In this document: positions 52,239-61,139 of the stretch, piece after piece
Numbering within the stretch: position 1 is the first letter of the stretch
How the letters are laid out: each line of letters opens with the position of its first letter
DNA from: Klebsiella pneumoniae
GTDB lineage: Bacteria; Myxococcota_A; UBA796; SXON01
Direction of reading: 5' to 3'
Length of the DNA: 64,000 bases
Assembly: GCA_945862325.1 (NCBI GenBank)
Contig: CAMAXZ010000002.1
Span: 1-64,000, forward strand
Program-made: the position numbers and the translations under genes
The notes under the pieces: model-generated
Told to the model about the DNA's origin: nothing
The model's database searches: none
The model's input: the letters and a program-made list of their open reading frames with translations, nothing else

Positions 52239-53159
52239 TCAGCCCTCCTCCATCCCGCACACATCCTCACCCGGTCGAACCGCGCCGAGCAGATCCGCGT
52301 CGGTGTCCGCGAGCCACGACGTGAGGTCGCCCGTGAGGCGGGCGATCTCGGCCATCGCCTGGGTGTCGATGCGGTCCGCCGTGTCGCATGTCTCGTGGTA
52401 GCAGTCGAGGTCTTCGGTCCAGAAGAACACGTACGGGACGCCGCGCGTGCAGAACTCGTAGTTGTCGGACATGTCGCTGGCGTCGCCGACACCGACCTGA
52501 AGCTCCGGGTAGCTCCGAGCCAGGGAGTCGACCGCCACACGCCCTTCGGTGCCCGGGAGGGTGCCCAACGCGTACACGATGTCGGTGTTGTCGTAGGTGC
52601 CGATCATGTCGAGGTTGACGTTGTAGACCACACGCTCCGCATCGATCGCCGCCGGGAGATCATCGAGGAAGTTCGCGGCCCCTTCGAACCCGCTCTCCTC
52701 GGAGCCGAAGCCCGCGAACACCACCGACCGCGCCGGCGGCTCGCCCTCGGACATCGCTTGGGCGACGGCCAGCAGGCCAGCCACCCCCGACGCGTTGTCG
52801 TTGGCGCCCAGGCGCCCCTCCCCGAGGTGGTCGATGTGCGCCGAGAGCACGACCACCTCGTCCCCCACGCTCTCGTCCGCGCCCGGAATCCACGCGATCA
52901 CGTTCGCGGTCTCGCGCCCCTCGGCGTCGGTGAACGGCAGCTCGTACGCGTCGCCGACGGAGTCGAGCCCGAGGCACTCGAAGCGCCCCGCGACCAGGCC
53001 GGCCGCGGAGCCGTCCCCGGCCGTCCCGGGGACCCGGCCGCCCAGCCACACCGACGACAGCCAAACGACGTCCGCGCGCATCGCGTCCTCGTCGTACGCC
53101 GACTCCGGACAGGTGGGCGCGCAGCCGGACAGGATCGAGGCGTACAGGAGCGGCAGCAT
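52239..53159 (-). CDS. M28-family zinc aminopeptidase lipoprotein
   Basis: The 306-residue protein has a lipoprotein signal (SILSGC, Cys 13) and the M28 metal and catalytic sites: VVLSAHIDH (His 108, Asp 110), GANDNASG (Asp 121), GSEESG (Glu 154-155), the Asp in NVNLDMIGT, and the His in CYHETCDT. All five zinc ligands appear to be present. It likely releases N-terminal amino acids from peptides outside the cytoplasm. It heads a unit with a LysR gene and shares its upstream region with hppD, fitting amino-acid scavenging. Confidence 0.92.
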   Translation of the reverse strand: MLPLLYASILSGCAPTCPESAYDEDAMRADVVWLSSVWLGGRVPGTAGDGSAAGLVAGRFECLGLDSVGDAYELPFTDAEGRETANVIAWIPGADESVGDEVVVLSAHIDHLGEGRLGANDNASGVAGLLAVAQAMSEGEPPARSVVFAGFGSEESGFEGAANFLDDLPAAIDAERVVYNVNLDMIGTYDNTDIVYALGTLPGTEGRVAVDSLARSYPELQVGVGDASDMSDNYEFCTRGVPYVFFWTEDLDCYHETCDTADRIDTQAMAEIARLTGDLTSWLADTDADLLGAVRPGEDVCGMEEG

Positions 53160-53254
53160 GGGGACCGATATTATCGAATGAGATCACCAAATTTCTACCA
53201 TTTTATTCGGAGGACGCGAAGCGTACGTTGTCGCGGTCAGCGTGGAGCATCGCG
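53160..53254. promoter_or_regulatory. AT-rich divergent regulatory region between M28 peptidase and hppD
   Basis: This 95-base region is far lower in GC than its surroundings between about 53166 and 53210. It holds a palindrome CGATATTATCG (53166-53176; minus-strand TAATAT/GATAAT fits a -10 for the peptidase gene, 8-10 bases before its ATG) and a TTTTATTC stretch that could serve as -10 for hppD. A GGAG precedes the hppD ATG. The likely regulator is the LysR protein encoded at 51342-52232. Confidence 0.5.
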
Positions 53255-54292
53255 ATGTCCGAGACCACCAACCCCGTCGGCCTGCGAGGGATCGCCTTCA
53301 CCGAGTTCTGCGGGCCCTCGATCGCCGCCCTCGATCGCCTGTTCCTGGCGTTCGGATTTTCGAAGGTCCGCGCGCACGCCGCGCGCGCGATCACGCACTA
53401 CCGCCAGAACGGCATCCACTTCCTGCTCAACGCAGAGCGCGCCGGGTTCTCCGTCGACTTCGCGCAGACGCACGGCCCGTCGATCTGCTCAATGGGCTGG
53501 CGGGTGGACGACCCGCCAGCCGCGTTCGACGCGGCCGTGCGGCGCGGCGCCGTCCCGGTGGACGACGCGCACCCGGACCTGCCGTACCCCGCGATCCACG
53601 GCATCGGCGGCAGCCGCATCTACCTGGTCGACGCGTTCGGCGAGGCCGACAGCCTGGACGCCGACGTGTTCCGGCCGCTCGACGCCCCGGACCTCCGGGC
53701 GGACAAGGGCTTCCTCGCCGTGGACCACCTCACGAACAACGTCCCCGCCGGGTCCATGCACACGTGGGCCAACTTCTACAAGGACGTGTTCGGCTTCACC
53801 GAAGTCCGGTACTTCGACATCAACGGCGTGAAGACCGGGCTGACGTCCTACGCCCTGCGCTCGCCGGACGGGAGCTTCTGCATCCCGATCAACGAGCCGA
53901 AGTCGGACACCGACCAGATCGCGGAGTACCTGCGCGCGTACCGCGGGCCGGGCGTCCAGCACCTCGCGTTCTCCACCGACGACATCCTCGCTTCGCTCGA
54001 CGCGCTCGAAGGCAGCGGCATCGAGACGTTGGAGATCGACCCGTCCTACTACGACGAGGCGTTCGCGCGCGTACCCGGGGTCCGCGAAGACAAGGCGCGC
54101 ATCCGCGCCCACCAGGTGCTCGTCGACGGCGACGACGACGGGTACCTGCTCCAGATCTTCACGAAGAACCTCGTCGGCCCGATCTTCGTCGAGGTCATCC
54201 AACGAGCGAACAACCTCGGCTTCGGCGAAGGCAACTTCGGCGCGCTGTTCCGCACCCTCGAACGCGACCAGGAGCGCCGCGGCGTCCTGTAG
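53255..54292 (+). CDS. hppD: 4-hydroxyphenylpyruvate dioxygenase
   Basis: The 345-residue iron enzyme converts 4-hydroxyphenylpyruvate to homogentisate in tyrosine breakdown. Two VOC-type halves are visible, and the iron ligands sit in FLAVDHLTNNV (His), PGVQHLAFST (His) and GPIFVEVIQR (Glu). The C-terminal GFGEGNFGALFR is the family signature. Length is normal. It is followed after eight bases by a second VOC protein behind AGGAGG. Homogentisate dioxygenase is not in the window. Confidence 0.95.
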   Translation: MSETTNPVGLRGIAFTEFCGPSIAALDRLFLAFGFSKVRAHAARAITHYRQNGIHFLLNAERAGFSVDFAQTHGPSICSMGWRVDDPPAAFDAAVRRGAVPVDDAHPDLPYPAIHGIGGSRIYLVDAFGEADSLDADVFRPLDAPDLRADKGFLAVDHLTNNVPAGSMHTWANFYKDVFGFTEVRYFDINGVKTGLTSYALRSPDGSFCIPINEPKSDTDQIAEYLRAYRGPGVQHLAFSTDDILASLDALEGSGIETLEIDPSYYDEAFARVPGVREDKARIRAHQVLVDGDDDGYLLQIFTKNLVGPIFVEVIQRANNLGFGEGNFGALFRTLERDQERRGVL

Positions 54293-54300
54293 GAGGTCTC

Positions 54301-54834
54301 ATGTTGCTCGAGCGCATTCATCACGTCGCCTACCGGTGCCACGACGCGAAGCAGACCGTCGAGTTCTACCGGGACGTCCTCGAGATGGACTTCCTCCTCG
54401 CGATCTCGGAGGACCGGGTTCCCTCGACCAAGGAGCCCGATCCATACATGCACGTGTTCCTCGACGCGGGTCAGGGCAACGTGCTCGCGTTCTTCGAGAT
54501 CACCAACGCCGCGCCGATGGGCCGCGACCCGAACACCCCCGCGTGGGTTCAGCACATCGCGTTCAAGGTGAAGGACATCCCGACCCTGCTCGCGGTCAAG
54601 GAGCGCCTGCTCGCGCGGGGGCTCGAGGTCGTCGGGCCCACGAACCACGAGCTCTTCCAGTCGATCTACTTCTTCGATCCCAACGGACACCGCATCGAGC
54701 TGGCGGCGGACACCGCCGACGATGCCATGCTGCGGCGCCTGCGCGACGTGGCCGGCCCCATGCTCGACGAGTGGAGCCGTACGCGGCAGGTGGTCCGCCA
54801 CGCCGCGTGGCTGCACGAGAAAGAGCTGGGCTGA
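54301..54834 (+). CDS. VOC-family (glyoxalase/dioxygenase-fold) protein
   Basis: The 177-residue protein is a single VOC module: IHHVAYRCHDAKQTVEFYRD, VFLDAGQGNVLAFFEI, WVQHIAFKV and FDPNGHRIEL. The His and Glu metal positions are kept. It is translated from a strong AGGAGG eight bases after hppD, so it is part of the tyrosine-catabolism unit, perhaps acting on a related aromatic or hydroxy acid. Its C-terminal 40 residues form an extra helix. Confidence 0.88.
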   Translation: MLLERIHHVAYRCHDAKQTVEFYRDVLEMDFLLAISEDRVPSTKEPDPYMHVFLDAGQGNVLAFFEITNAAPMGRDPNTPAWVQHIAFKVKDIPTLLAVKERLLARGLEVVGPTNHELFQSIYFFDPNGHRIELAADTADDAMLRRLRDVAGPMLDEWSRTRQVVRHAAWLHEKELG

Positions 54835-54839
54835 CCGCT

Positions 54840-55904
54840 TCAGTCAGCGCACGTGGTCAGGCCCTCGCCGCTCACGACCACCGCGCTGCCGTCCTCGGTG
54901 CCGTCGTCCACCACCACGATCGTGTTCCAACCCGCGCGGAAGCGGTTTTGCGCCCAGTACACCGCGACGTCCGCGGTCGTGACGTCCGGCAGCCACAGGG
55001 CGCCGATGCCCCGTCCGGACGAGACACACAGGGTGCCGACGACCGTGTCGGCCGCGCTGAAGCCGCCGGAAACGTCAGAATCGAGGTACAACGTGGGGAC
55101 CTCGAGCGCGGCGCGGAGCCCGTCGTCGAAGTCGGTGAGGTGGTCGGCCCCCGGTGCGTCGACGAAGGACGCCGAGAAGTCGGCGTCCCACGACTCGTCG
55201 AACACGAGCTCCGCGGGCAGGGCCTCGCCGTCGAAGAACTGCCCCGGCACGAGCGCCACGCGCGACAGGCCGTCCCCGGCGCCGGACATCGTCGCCGGCG
55301 CCGGCAGGAGGTTGGCCGGCACCGGCACGGCGTTGAGCGGGTGCGGGTCCGGCGCCGTGCCGGTCGTGAGGTCGAGGGCGTTCCAGCCGAGCACGATGCC
55401 GTAGATCGCGAGCTCCGACGGGAGCTCTCCTTCGATGTACGCGAGGTACACCGTGCTCGCCCCCGCGACGACCTCGCCGTCGTCGAGCGTGAGGTTGCCG
55501 TCGTCGCCGAACAGCACCGGCGCGTAGAAGGCGGCGGAGGTGTTCGGATACCCGTCGATGACCGTGAGGTCTTCGGCGGGCGGCCCGTCCAGGGTGACCG
55601 TCTGGCTCAGCCCCGTCACCCCGAACGCGGTGCTCGCCTCAGCGACGCCGTCGCCACCGAGGGCGTCGAACCGGTACAGCGCCAGGGTGCGCCCCGACGC
55701 GTCCTCGTCGAAGACGAAGGTCACGTCGGCGGAACGACCGTTCGACCCCGTGTCGGTGTCCGTGTCCGCCGTGTCGGTGTCCGCCGTGTCGGTGTCGGCG
55801 GTGTCGGTGTCGGCCGTGTCGGTGTCCGCCGTGTCGCCGGTGTCGGCGTCGTCCTTGGGGTCGGACTCGGGCGCGGTGCAGGCGAAGACCAGCGAAAGAA
55901 ACAT
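54840..55904 (-). CDS. Lipoprotein with Ala-Asp-Thr repeat linker, unknown domain
   Basis: The 354-residue protein has a short lipoprotein signal (MFLSLVFAC, Cys 9), an acidic linker of ADTDT units (about 17-50), and a large beta-rich domain (about 60-354). Its body has DVTFVFDEDASGRTLALYRF and a C-terminal Cys-containing GLTTCAD. No family is recognised. AGAGGTG precedes the ATG at 55904. It converges with the VOC gene. Confidence 0.75.
   Translation of the reverse strand: MFLSLVFACTAPESDPKDDADTGDTADTDTADTDTADTDTADTDTADTDTDTGSNGRSADVTFVFDEDASGRTLALYRFDALGGDGVAEASTAFGVTGLSQTVTLDGPPAEDLTVIDGYPNTSAAFYAPVLFGDDGNLTLDDGEVVAGASTVYLAYIEGELPSELAIYGIVLGWNALDLTTGTAPDPHPLNAVPVPANLLPAPATMSGAGDGLSRVALVPGQFFDGEALPAELVFDESWDADFSASFVDAPGADHLTDFDDGLRAALEVPTLYLDSDVSGGFSAADTVVGTLCVSSGRGIGALWLPDVTTADVAVYWAQNRFRAGWNTIVVVDDGTEDGSAVVVSGEGLTTCAD
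55750..55830 (-). repeat. 15-base tandem repeats coding for ADTDT linker
   Basis: Four in-register 15-base units (55771-55830), with wobble differences, follow a shorter Thr-Asp tract (55750-55770). They encode the linker of the lipoprotein at 54840-55904. Confidence 0.85.
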
Positions 55905-55979
55905 CGGGCACCTCTGCGGTGAAGGGCTCACCTACCGACCCCGTTCACCGCCGCGACGGAAAGGCTTTTTTTCGGGACT

Positions 55980-57128
55980 TCAGATGTCGAGCGCCTCTTC
56001 CTTGTAGACCTTCACCTTGACGCCCGGCACGCGCTTGGCGAGCGCGTCGGACTGCTCCTTGATCCACGCGTCGTAGGCGGCGGCGTCCTTCAGGGGGCGC
56101 TCGGAGACGCTCGTGTCGACGGCGCCGGTGCCCTTGCACGTGGCGGCGAGATCGAGGTCGAAGCCCGACACCGCGGACTTCACGCGCTCGCCCACCTGGT
56201 CGGGCCAGGCGGGGCTGGCGAAGCGAACGGGCGCGTGGTGGACCTCCACCTTCACGTCGCCCTTCTTGCAGGTGGCGTTCTCGACGACGAAGGCGCCGTA
56301 CATCATCTTGCCGTCGGCCTGGAGGGCGTCCTTGAAGCGCGCGGCGGCGACCCGGTCGCTCTCGGCCTCCGCGCCGAGGGTGGTCAGGGTCTTGCGCGCC
56401 TGATCGAGACCCTTCGGCCCGAGGGCCGGCACAGACTTCACGATCGCCGCCACCGCCTGCACGGACGCCTCCGGAGACGCCCCGCCGGGTTGCCCGACGC
56501 CAGCCGCGTCGGCCATCGCGCCGATGAGGATGCTGCCGAGCTCGTCGTCCTTCGCGGAGGTGAGGAGGGTCTCGATGGTCGGGATGGCGCCGGCGCCCTT
56601 GTTGCGGCTGTAGACCTCGAGCACGCCGGAGTACTGCGCCCGGTCGTCCGCGGGGCGCGCCACCTCGGCCTCGAGCAGCGCGACCACGCCGGGATCGCGG
56701 CAGTCGTCGAGCGCGCGGTACCAGCGCTTCTTGAAGAAGGTCGGGCCCATCTTGGTGGCGGTGGCCACGAGGAACGTCGGGACCTCGGGGACGGAGCAGG
56801 TCTCGCCGAGGCGCGCGATGGCCTTGGAGCGCTGGTCGCCCTCCAGCCCGTCGATCCAGCCGACGACGAGGTCGTCGAGGCCCAGCTTGATGGCGGTGAC
56901 CACGGCCGTGTCGGCCGCTTCGCCGGCGAGCATCCGCGGGAACGCCGCGGGGGCGGCCTCGCGGGCGAGCTTGGGGTCGCAGGCGGCGAGCGCGTCGAAC
57001 GCGGCCGGCACGCCCTGCGGGGCCGCCTCGGCGACCGCGACCTTCTGCGCGTCGCAGGGGCCCACCGCGGCCTTCTTGGCCGCGAACGCCGGAGAGGTAG
57101 CGAGGAGGGCGGCGATGACGAGGTACAT
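55980..57128 (-). CDS. Secreted HEAT-like helical repeat protein
   Basis: The 382-residue protein has a Sec signal peptide (1-16, ending AFA) and an alpha-helical body with HEAT-type hairpins (for example TFFKKRWYRALDDCRDPGVV and GAGAIPTIETLLTSAKDDEL). A beta-containing C-terminal part (about 270-382) includes VKVKVYKEEALDI. It is probably periplasmic and acts in protein binding. The long open frame upstream of 57128 is not part of it; the ATG at 57128 starts directly at the signal. Confidence 0.78.
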   Translation of the reverse strand: MYLVIAALLATSPAFAAKKAAVGPCDAQKVAVAEAAPQGVPAAFDALAACDPKLAREAAPAAFPRMLAGEAADTAVVTAIKLGLDDLVVGWIDGLEGDQRSKAIARLGETCSVPEVPTFLVATATKMGPTFFKKRWYRALDDCRDPGVVALLEAEVARPADDRAQYSGVLEVYSRNKGAGAIPTIETLLTSAKDDELGSILIGAMADAAGVGQPGGASPEASVQAVAAIVKSVPALGPKGLDQARKTLTTLGAEAESDRVAAARFKDALQADGKMMYGAFVVENATCKKGDVKVEVHHAPVRFASPAWPDQVGERVKSAVSGFDLDLAATCKGTGAVDTSVSERPLKDAAAYDAWIKEQSDALAKRVPGVKVKVYKEEALDI

Positions 57129-57164
57129 GGGAGCTCCGAGCGTGCGCGCGATAGACGGGTCGAA

Positions 57165-57611
57165 ATGGCGAACGACGGTGTAACACCCGACGATCTGCGG
57201 CGCCTCGGGCGGCTCGTCCGGGTCACCCTCGGCGTGAACGTCGCATTGGTCGCGATGAACGCCGCGCTTGGGTATGCGCTGCTCGTGTTCGTGGCGGCCG
57301 AGCCGGCGGCGGTCGAGGGGGTCGACCCGCTGACGGACGACGAGCTCGCGCTGGAGGAGGCGAAGTCCAAGCGCGGGGACCCGCGACGCGAGATGCGGGA
57401 GTTCTTCGACCGCATGTCCGACCTGCTCGACCGCGCCGCCCGCAAGCACGGCACGAACCCGGCGGACGTCCTGCCCACGAAAGACGAGATGGACGCCGCG
57501 GTCGAGACCCGCACCATGCACAGCGACCAGAGCCAGGCGGTCATGGAGCGGTTCCGCGAGGGGTTCGACTACTACGACCTCGAGTGGCCCACGGTCATCC
57601 CCGAACGTTGA
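57165..57611 (+). CDS. Small membrane protein of unknown function
   Basis: The 148-residue protein has one transmembrane segment (about residues 20-43, VTLGVNVALVAMNAALGYAL) and an acidic and basic helical C-terminal part (ALEEAKSKRGDPRREMREFF) that may form a coiled coil. It is divergent from the HEAT-like gene and 59 bases before a response regulator. Function unknown. Confidence 0.65.
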   Translation: MANDGVTPDDLRRLGRLVRVTLGVNVALVAMNAALGYALLVFVAAEPAAVEGVDPLTDDELALEEAKSKRGDPRREMREFFDRMSDLLDRAARKHGTNPADVLPTKDEMDAAVETRTMHSDQSQAVMERFREGFDYYDLEWPTVIPER

Positions 57612-57670
57612 TATTCGCGGCGGCGCGGCTCCCGCTTGGCGCCGTCCGGCGCGTGACGACCTTCGGGGAG

Positions 57671-58114
57671 ATGCCTGCACGTCACATCCTGCTCGTCGAA
57701 GACAACGGCGACGACGAAGCGCTCGCCCTCCGCGCGCTCCAACGGGTGTCGGAGACGGCGCTGATCGAGGTGGCGCGCGACGGCGCCGCCGCGCTCGATC
57801 GCCTCCTCGCGAAAGGCGCGTTCGCGGGCGCGCGGCTGCCCGAGGTCGTGCTCCTCGATCTCCAGCTCCCGAAGCTGTCCGGGCTCGACGTGCTCCGGGC
57901 CGTCCGGGCCGACGGCCGCGCGCGTCGTGTGCCGGTCGTCGTGTTGACCTCGTCGAGCGAGGACCGCGACATCGCTGCGAGCTACGACGCCGGCGCCAAC
58001 GGCTACGTGCGGAAACCGGTTCAGTTCGAGGCCTACCTGCGCGCCGTCGCAGAGCTGGGCGCCTATTGGCTCGACTTGAACGAGTCGCCCGTGCGCGCGC
58101 CCGGCGTCCGGTGA
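57671..58114 (+). CDS. Single-domain response regulator (Rcp1/CheY-like)
   Basis: The 147-residue receiver domain has LLVEDNGDDEALALRAL, the phosphoacceptor in VVLLDLQLPKLSG (Asp 63), LTSSSEDRDIAASYDAGANG and KPVQF (Lys). The length and the NGDDEAL sequence fit the Rcp1 group, which commonly pairs with bacteriophytochrome-like kinases; none is in the window. It overlaps the next gene by four bases (GTGA), so the two work in one pathway. Confidence 0.93.
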   Translation: MPARHILLVEDNGDDEALALRALQRVSETALIEVARDGAAALDRLLAKGAFAGARLPEVVLLDLQLPKLSGLDVLRAVRADGRARRVPVVVLTSSSEDRDIAASYDAGANGYVRKPVQFEAYLRAVAELGAYWLDLNESPVRAPGVR

Positions 58115-59343
58115 CCACCGCGGCGCCGCTGCGCGTGCTGCACGTCGAAGACGACGAGCACGACGCGGCGCTCGTGGAGCGCTCCCTGCAACGCGGCGGA
58201 GTCCCCGCCCGGCTGACACGGATCGCGGGGCGGGCGGCCCTCGCGGCGGCGCTCGACTCCGGCCCGTGGGACCTCGTGCTCTCCGATCACGCGCTGCCCG
58301 GGTTCAGCTCGGCCGAGGTGCTGAAGGCCCTCGCCGACCGTGACCTCCCGTGCATCGTCGTCTCCGGACGCATCGGGGAGGAGGCCGCGGTCGAGGCGAT
58401 GCGCGCGGGCGCCGTCGACTACGTCGGAAAGGACCACCTCGCGCGTCTCCCGGGGGCGGTCACGCGGGCGGTGCGCGAACGCGCGGAGCGAGCGGCTCGG
58501 AAGACCGCGGAGGCGGCCCTCCGTGTGAGCCAGGAGCGGTACGCGTTGGCGATCGCCGGCAGCAACGACGCGGTCTGGGACTGGGACCGCGTGGCCAACC
58601 GTGTCTTCCTCTCCGCCCGGTGGCGCGAGATGCTCGGCCTCCCCGCGACGGACGCCGACGTGCCGCCGGAGGAGATCTTCGCGCGCGTTCACCCCGACGA
58701 CGTCGAGCGCCTCCACGCGTCGGTCACGCTCCACCTCGAAGGCCACGTCGACGCGCTCCGCGCGGAGTGCCGCATGCGTCACAGCGACGGACGGTGGATC
58801 TGGGTGCTCACGCGGGGCATCGCCGTACGGGACGGGGCGGGGCTACCCACCCGGCTCGCGGGGTCGATGTCGGACATCACGAGCCGCAAGGAGTCGATGG
58901 TCGACGAGGTGGCCGCCGTGCTCGCCGAGACGGGACTGCCGCCGGACCGCCTGCACGTCGAGATCACCGAGAGCGTGCTCATCGAAGGAACGACGCGCGT
59001 CGCGACCGCGCTCGCGCGGCTGCGCACGATGGGCGTGCGCGTCAGCCTCGACGACTTCGGCACCGGCTACAGTTCCCTGAGCTACCTGCACCGCTTCCCG
59101 ATCGACACGCTGAAAATCGACAAGTCCTTCGTCGATCGGGTCGCCGAGAGCCCCCAATTCGTCGGCACGATCGCGGCGCTCGCGGGCCACCTCGGCATGG
59201 ACGTGATCGCCGAGGGTGTCGAGACGGAGGACCAGGCGCGGCGCCTCGACGCGCTCCATTGCGAGCGGGGCCAGGGCCACCTGTTCGGCCGACCCGTAGA
59301 ACACCCCGAAGGCGTCCCTTGCGCGAGCGCCACGACGCGGTAA
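58111..59343 (+). CDS. Receiver-PAS protein with truncated EAL domain
   Basis: The 410-residue protein has a receiver domain (about 6-122, phosphoacceptor in LVLSDHALPG, Asp 59), a PAS domain (about 140-258; WDWDRVANRVFLSARW, RMRHSDGRWIWVLTRG), and then goes straight into the second half of an EAL domain (from about 262, ESMVDEVAAVLAETGLPP). It keeps EITES, DDFGTGYSSL, LKIDKSF and AEGVET but lacks a GGDEF domain and the first half of EAL with the EAL motif itself. It is probably not a working phosphodiesterase as it stands. Compare the full-length protein at 8060. It overlaps the upstream response regulator by four bases. Confidence 0.88.
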   Translation: MTTAAPLRVLHVEDDEHDAALVERSLQRGGVPARLTRIAGRAALAAALDSGPWDLVLSDHALPGFSSAEVLKALADRDLPCIVVSGRIGEEAAVEAMRAGAVDYVGKDHLARLPGAVTRAVRERAERAARKTAEAALRVSQERYALAIAGSNDAVWDWDRVANRVFLSARWREMLGLPATDADVPPEEIFARVHPDDVERLHASVTLHLEGHVDALRAECRMRHSDGRWIWVLTRGIAVRDGAGLPTRLAGSMSDITSRKESMVDEVAAVLAETGLPPDRLHVEITESVLIEGTTRVATALARLRTMGVRVSLDDFGTGYSSLSYLHRFPIDTLKIDKSFVDRVAESPQFVGTIAALAGHLGMDVIAEGVETEDQARRLDALHCERGQGHLFGRPVEHPEGVPCASATTR

Positions 59344-59356
59344 ACGGCCGCGCCCC

Positions 59357-60181
59357 ATGCCTTCTCCTCCCGTCAACGGCGAACGCGGCCACGTCATCCC
59401 CATCGGCGGGGCAGAAGACAAGGTCAGCGCGCGCTCGATCCTCGCGCGATTCGCCAGCTTGTGTGGCGGTTCTGACGCCAACATCGTCGTCATCCCCACC
59501 GCGTCGACGCTCGCCGACACGGGCGACCGCTACCGCGAGGTGTTCGCCGCGGTGGGGGTGCGTCGGGTGCAGGTGCTCGACATCCAACGCCGCGAGGACG
59601 CGGAGCGCGACATCGTCGACAGCGTGCTCGGCGACGCCACCGGCGTGTTCCTCACGGGCGGCAATCAGCTGCGTCTGAGCACGATCCTCGGCGGCACCCG
59701 GACGGCGCGCGGGGTGCGGCGCGCCAACGCCCGCGGCGTACACGTCGCGGGCACCAGCGCCGGCGCGGCGTTCGTCAGCGAGCACATGATCGCCTTCGGG
59801 AAGGAAGGTTCGACCCCGATCGCCGGGATGTCCACCCTCGCGGCGGGGCTGGGTCTCACCAACCGGGTCATCGTCGACCAGCACTTCACCCAGCGCGACC
59901 GCCTCGGGCGCCTGCTGTGCGCGCTGGCGTACAACCCGTTCGCGGTAGGACTCGGCCTCGACGAGGACACGGCGGCGTTCATCGGCCCGGACAACACGCT
60001 CGTGGTCGAGGGGAGCGGCGGGGTCACCGTGGTGGACGTCAGCGCGCTCGAGCACTCGGGCATGGCGTCGGCGCAAGCGGGCACCCCCGTCGAGATGATC
60101 GGGATCAAGCTCCACATCCTCACGGCGGGCGGCAGCTACGATCTCCAGGGGCGCCGCGCCACGCCCGGGGGCCTGAATTGA
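59357..60181 (+). CDS. cphB: Cyanophycinase
   Basis: The 274-residue serine peptidase cleaves cyanophycin to beta-Asp-Arg dipeptides. It has VIPIGGAEDK, VVIPTAST, FLTGGNQLRL, the nucleophile elbow GTSAGA (132-137, Ser 134) and VDQHFTQRDRLGRL, all typical of intracellular CphB. There is no signal peptide. A cyanophycin synthetase begins about 3.2 kb downstream (63341), so synthesis and breakdown genes share this region. The gene is followed by a cysteine-synthase-like enzyme after 25 bases. Confidence 0.95.
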   Translation: MPSPPVNGERGHVIPIGGAEDKVSARSILARFASLCGGSDANIVVIPTASTLADTGDRYREVFAAVGVRRVQVLDIQRREDAERDIVDSVLGDATGVFLTGGNQLRLSTILGGTRTARGVRRANARGVHVAGTSAGAAFVSEHMIAFGKEGSTPIAGMSTLAAGLGLTNRVIVDQHFTQRDRLGRLLCALAYNPFAVGLGLDEDTAAFIGPDNTLVVEGSGGVTVVDVSALEHSGMASAQAGTPVEMIGIKLHILTAGGSYDLQGRRATPGGLN

Positions 60182-60206
60182 TCCTGCCGGCGGGAGTCGG
60201 GTCGAC

Positions 60207-61139
60207 GTGAACCTCCTCGACACCATCGGGCAAACGCCGCTGGTCGCGCTTCGGAACATCGGACGCGACCTGCCGGTGCCCGTCCTGGTGAAGTGTGAGC
60301 ACCTCAACCCCGGCGGCAGCATCAAGGACCGCATCGCTCGCGCGATCGTGGACGACGCCGAGGCCCACGGCCTCCTCGCGCCCGGCGGCACCCTCATCGA
60401 GGCGACGGCCGGCAACACCGGCGTGGGCCTCGCGCTGGTCGCGGCCTTGCGCGCCTACCGCCTCGTGTGCGTCCTTCCTGAGAAGATGTCCGTCGACAAG
60501 CGCAACGCGCTCGCGATGCTCGGCGCCCGTGTGATCGTGGTCCCGAACGCGCCGACGTCGGACCCCGGCAACTTTCGCAACGTCGCCGCGCGGATGGCGG
60601 TCGAGCACGGGTGGTTCCTCACCGACCAGTTCCGCAACTCCGCCAACGTGCGGGTCCACGAGACGACGACGGGCGCCGAGATCCTCGAGCAGACGGGCGG
60701 CATCGTCGGCGCCTTTGTCGCGGGCGCGGGCACCGGCGGCACGATCTCGGGCGTGGGGAGACGTCTCAAGGCGGCGGTGCCGGGCGTTCGCGTCGTCCTG
60801 GCCGACCCGGTGGGCTCTGGCCTGGCCGACTGGGTGGAGACGGGCGTGCTCGGCATGGACGGCCCCTACCCGGTCGAGGGCATCGGCGGCGGCGAGGTCC
60901 CGTCGAACCTGCATCACGACGTGATCGACGCGGCCGAGCGGGTCACGGACGACGAGAGCTTCGCCATGGTCCGGCGCCTCGTGCGCGAAGAGGGCCTGCT
61001 CGTGGGGGGCTCGGCCGGAACCAACGTCGTGGCGGCGCTGCGCGTGGCGGCGCGGGGCGGGCTCGACGGCCCCGTCGTGACCGTGTTGCCGGACGGTTGG
61101 GATCGGTATCGGGCCAAACCTTGGATGTCGGGTTGGTGA
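60207..61139 (+). CDS. Cysteine synthase / cystathionine beta-synthase-family PLP enzyme
   Basis: The 310-residue type II PLP enzyme starts IGQTPLVALRNI, has the cofactor lysine in NPGGSIKDRIA (Lys 41), the substrate loop EATAGNTGVGLA, and the phosphate-binding AGAGTGGTISGVG. This is a standard OASS/CBS catalytic core without a CBS regulatory domain. Whether it makes cysteine or cystathionine cannot be told from sequence. It overlaps the next gene by four bases (GTGA). Confidence 0.92.
   Translation: MNLLDTIGQTPLVALRNIGRDLPVPVLVKCEHLNPGGSIKDRIARAIVDDAEAHGLLAPGGTLIEATAGNTGVGLALVAALRAYRLVCVLPEKMSVDKRNALAMLGARVIVVPNAPTSDPGNFRNVAARMAVEHGWFLTDQFRNSANVRVHETTTGAEILEQTGGIVGAFVAGAGTGGTISGVGRRLKAAVPGVRVVLADPVGSGLADWVETGVLGMDGPYPVEGIGGGEVPSNLHHDVIDAAERVTDDESFAMVRRLVREEGLLVGGSAGTNVVAALRVAARGGLDGPVVTVLPDGWDRYRAKPWMSGW

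Noticed and set aside
55966-55972. Run of seven T as an intrinsic terminator
   Set aside because: In the plus direction only a weak four-pair stem precedes it and no plus-strand gene ends there. In the minus direction it is an A run.
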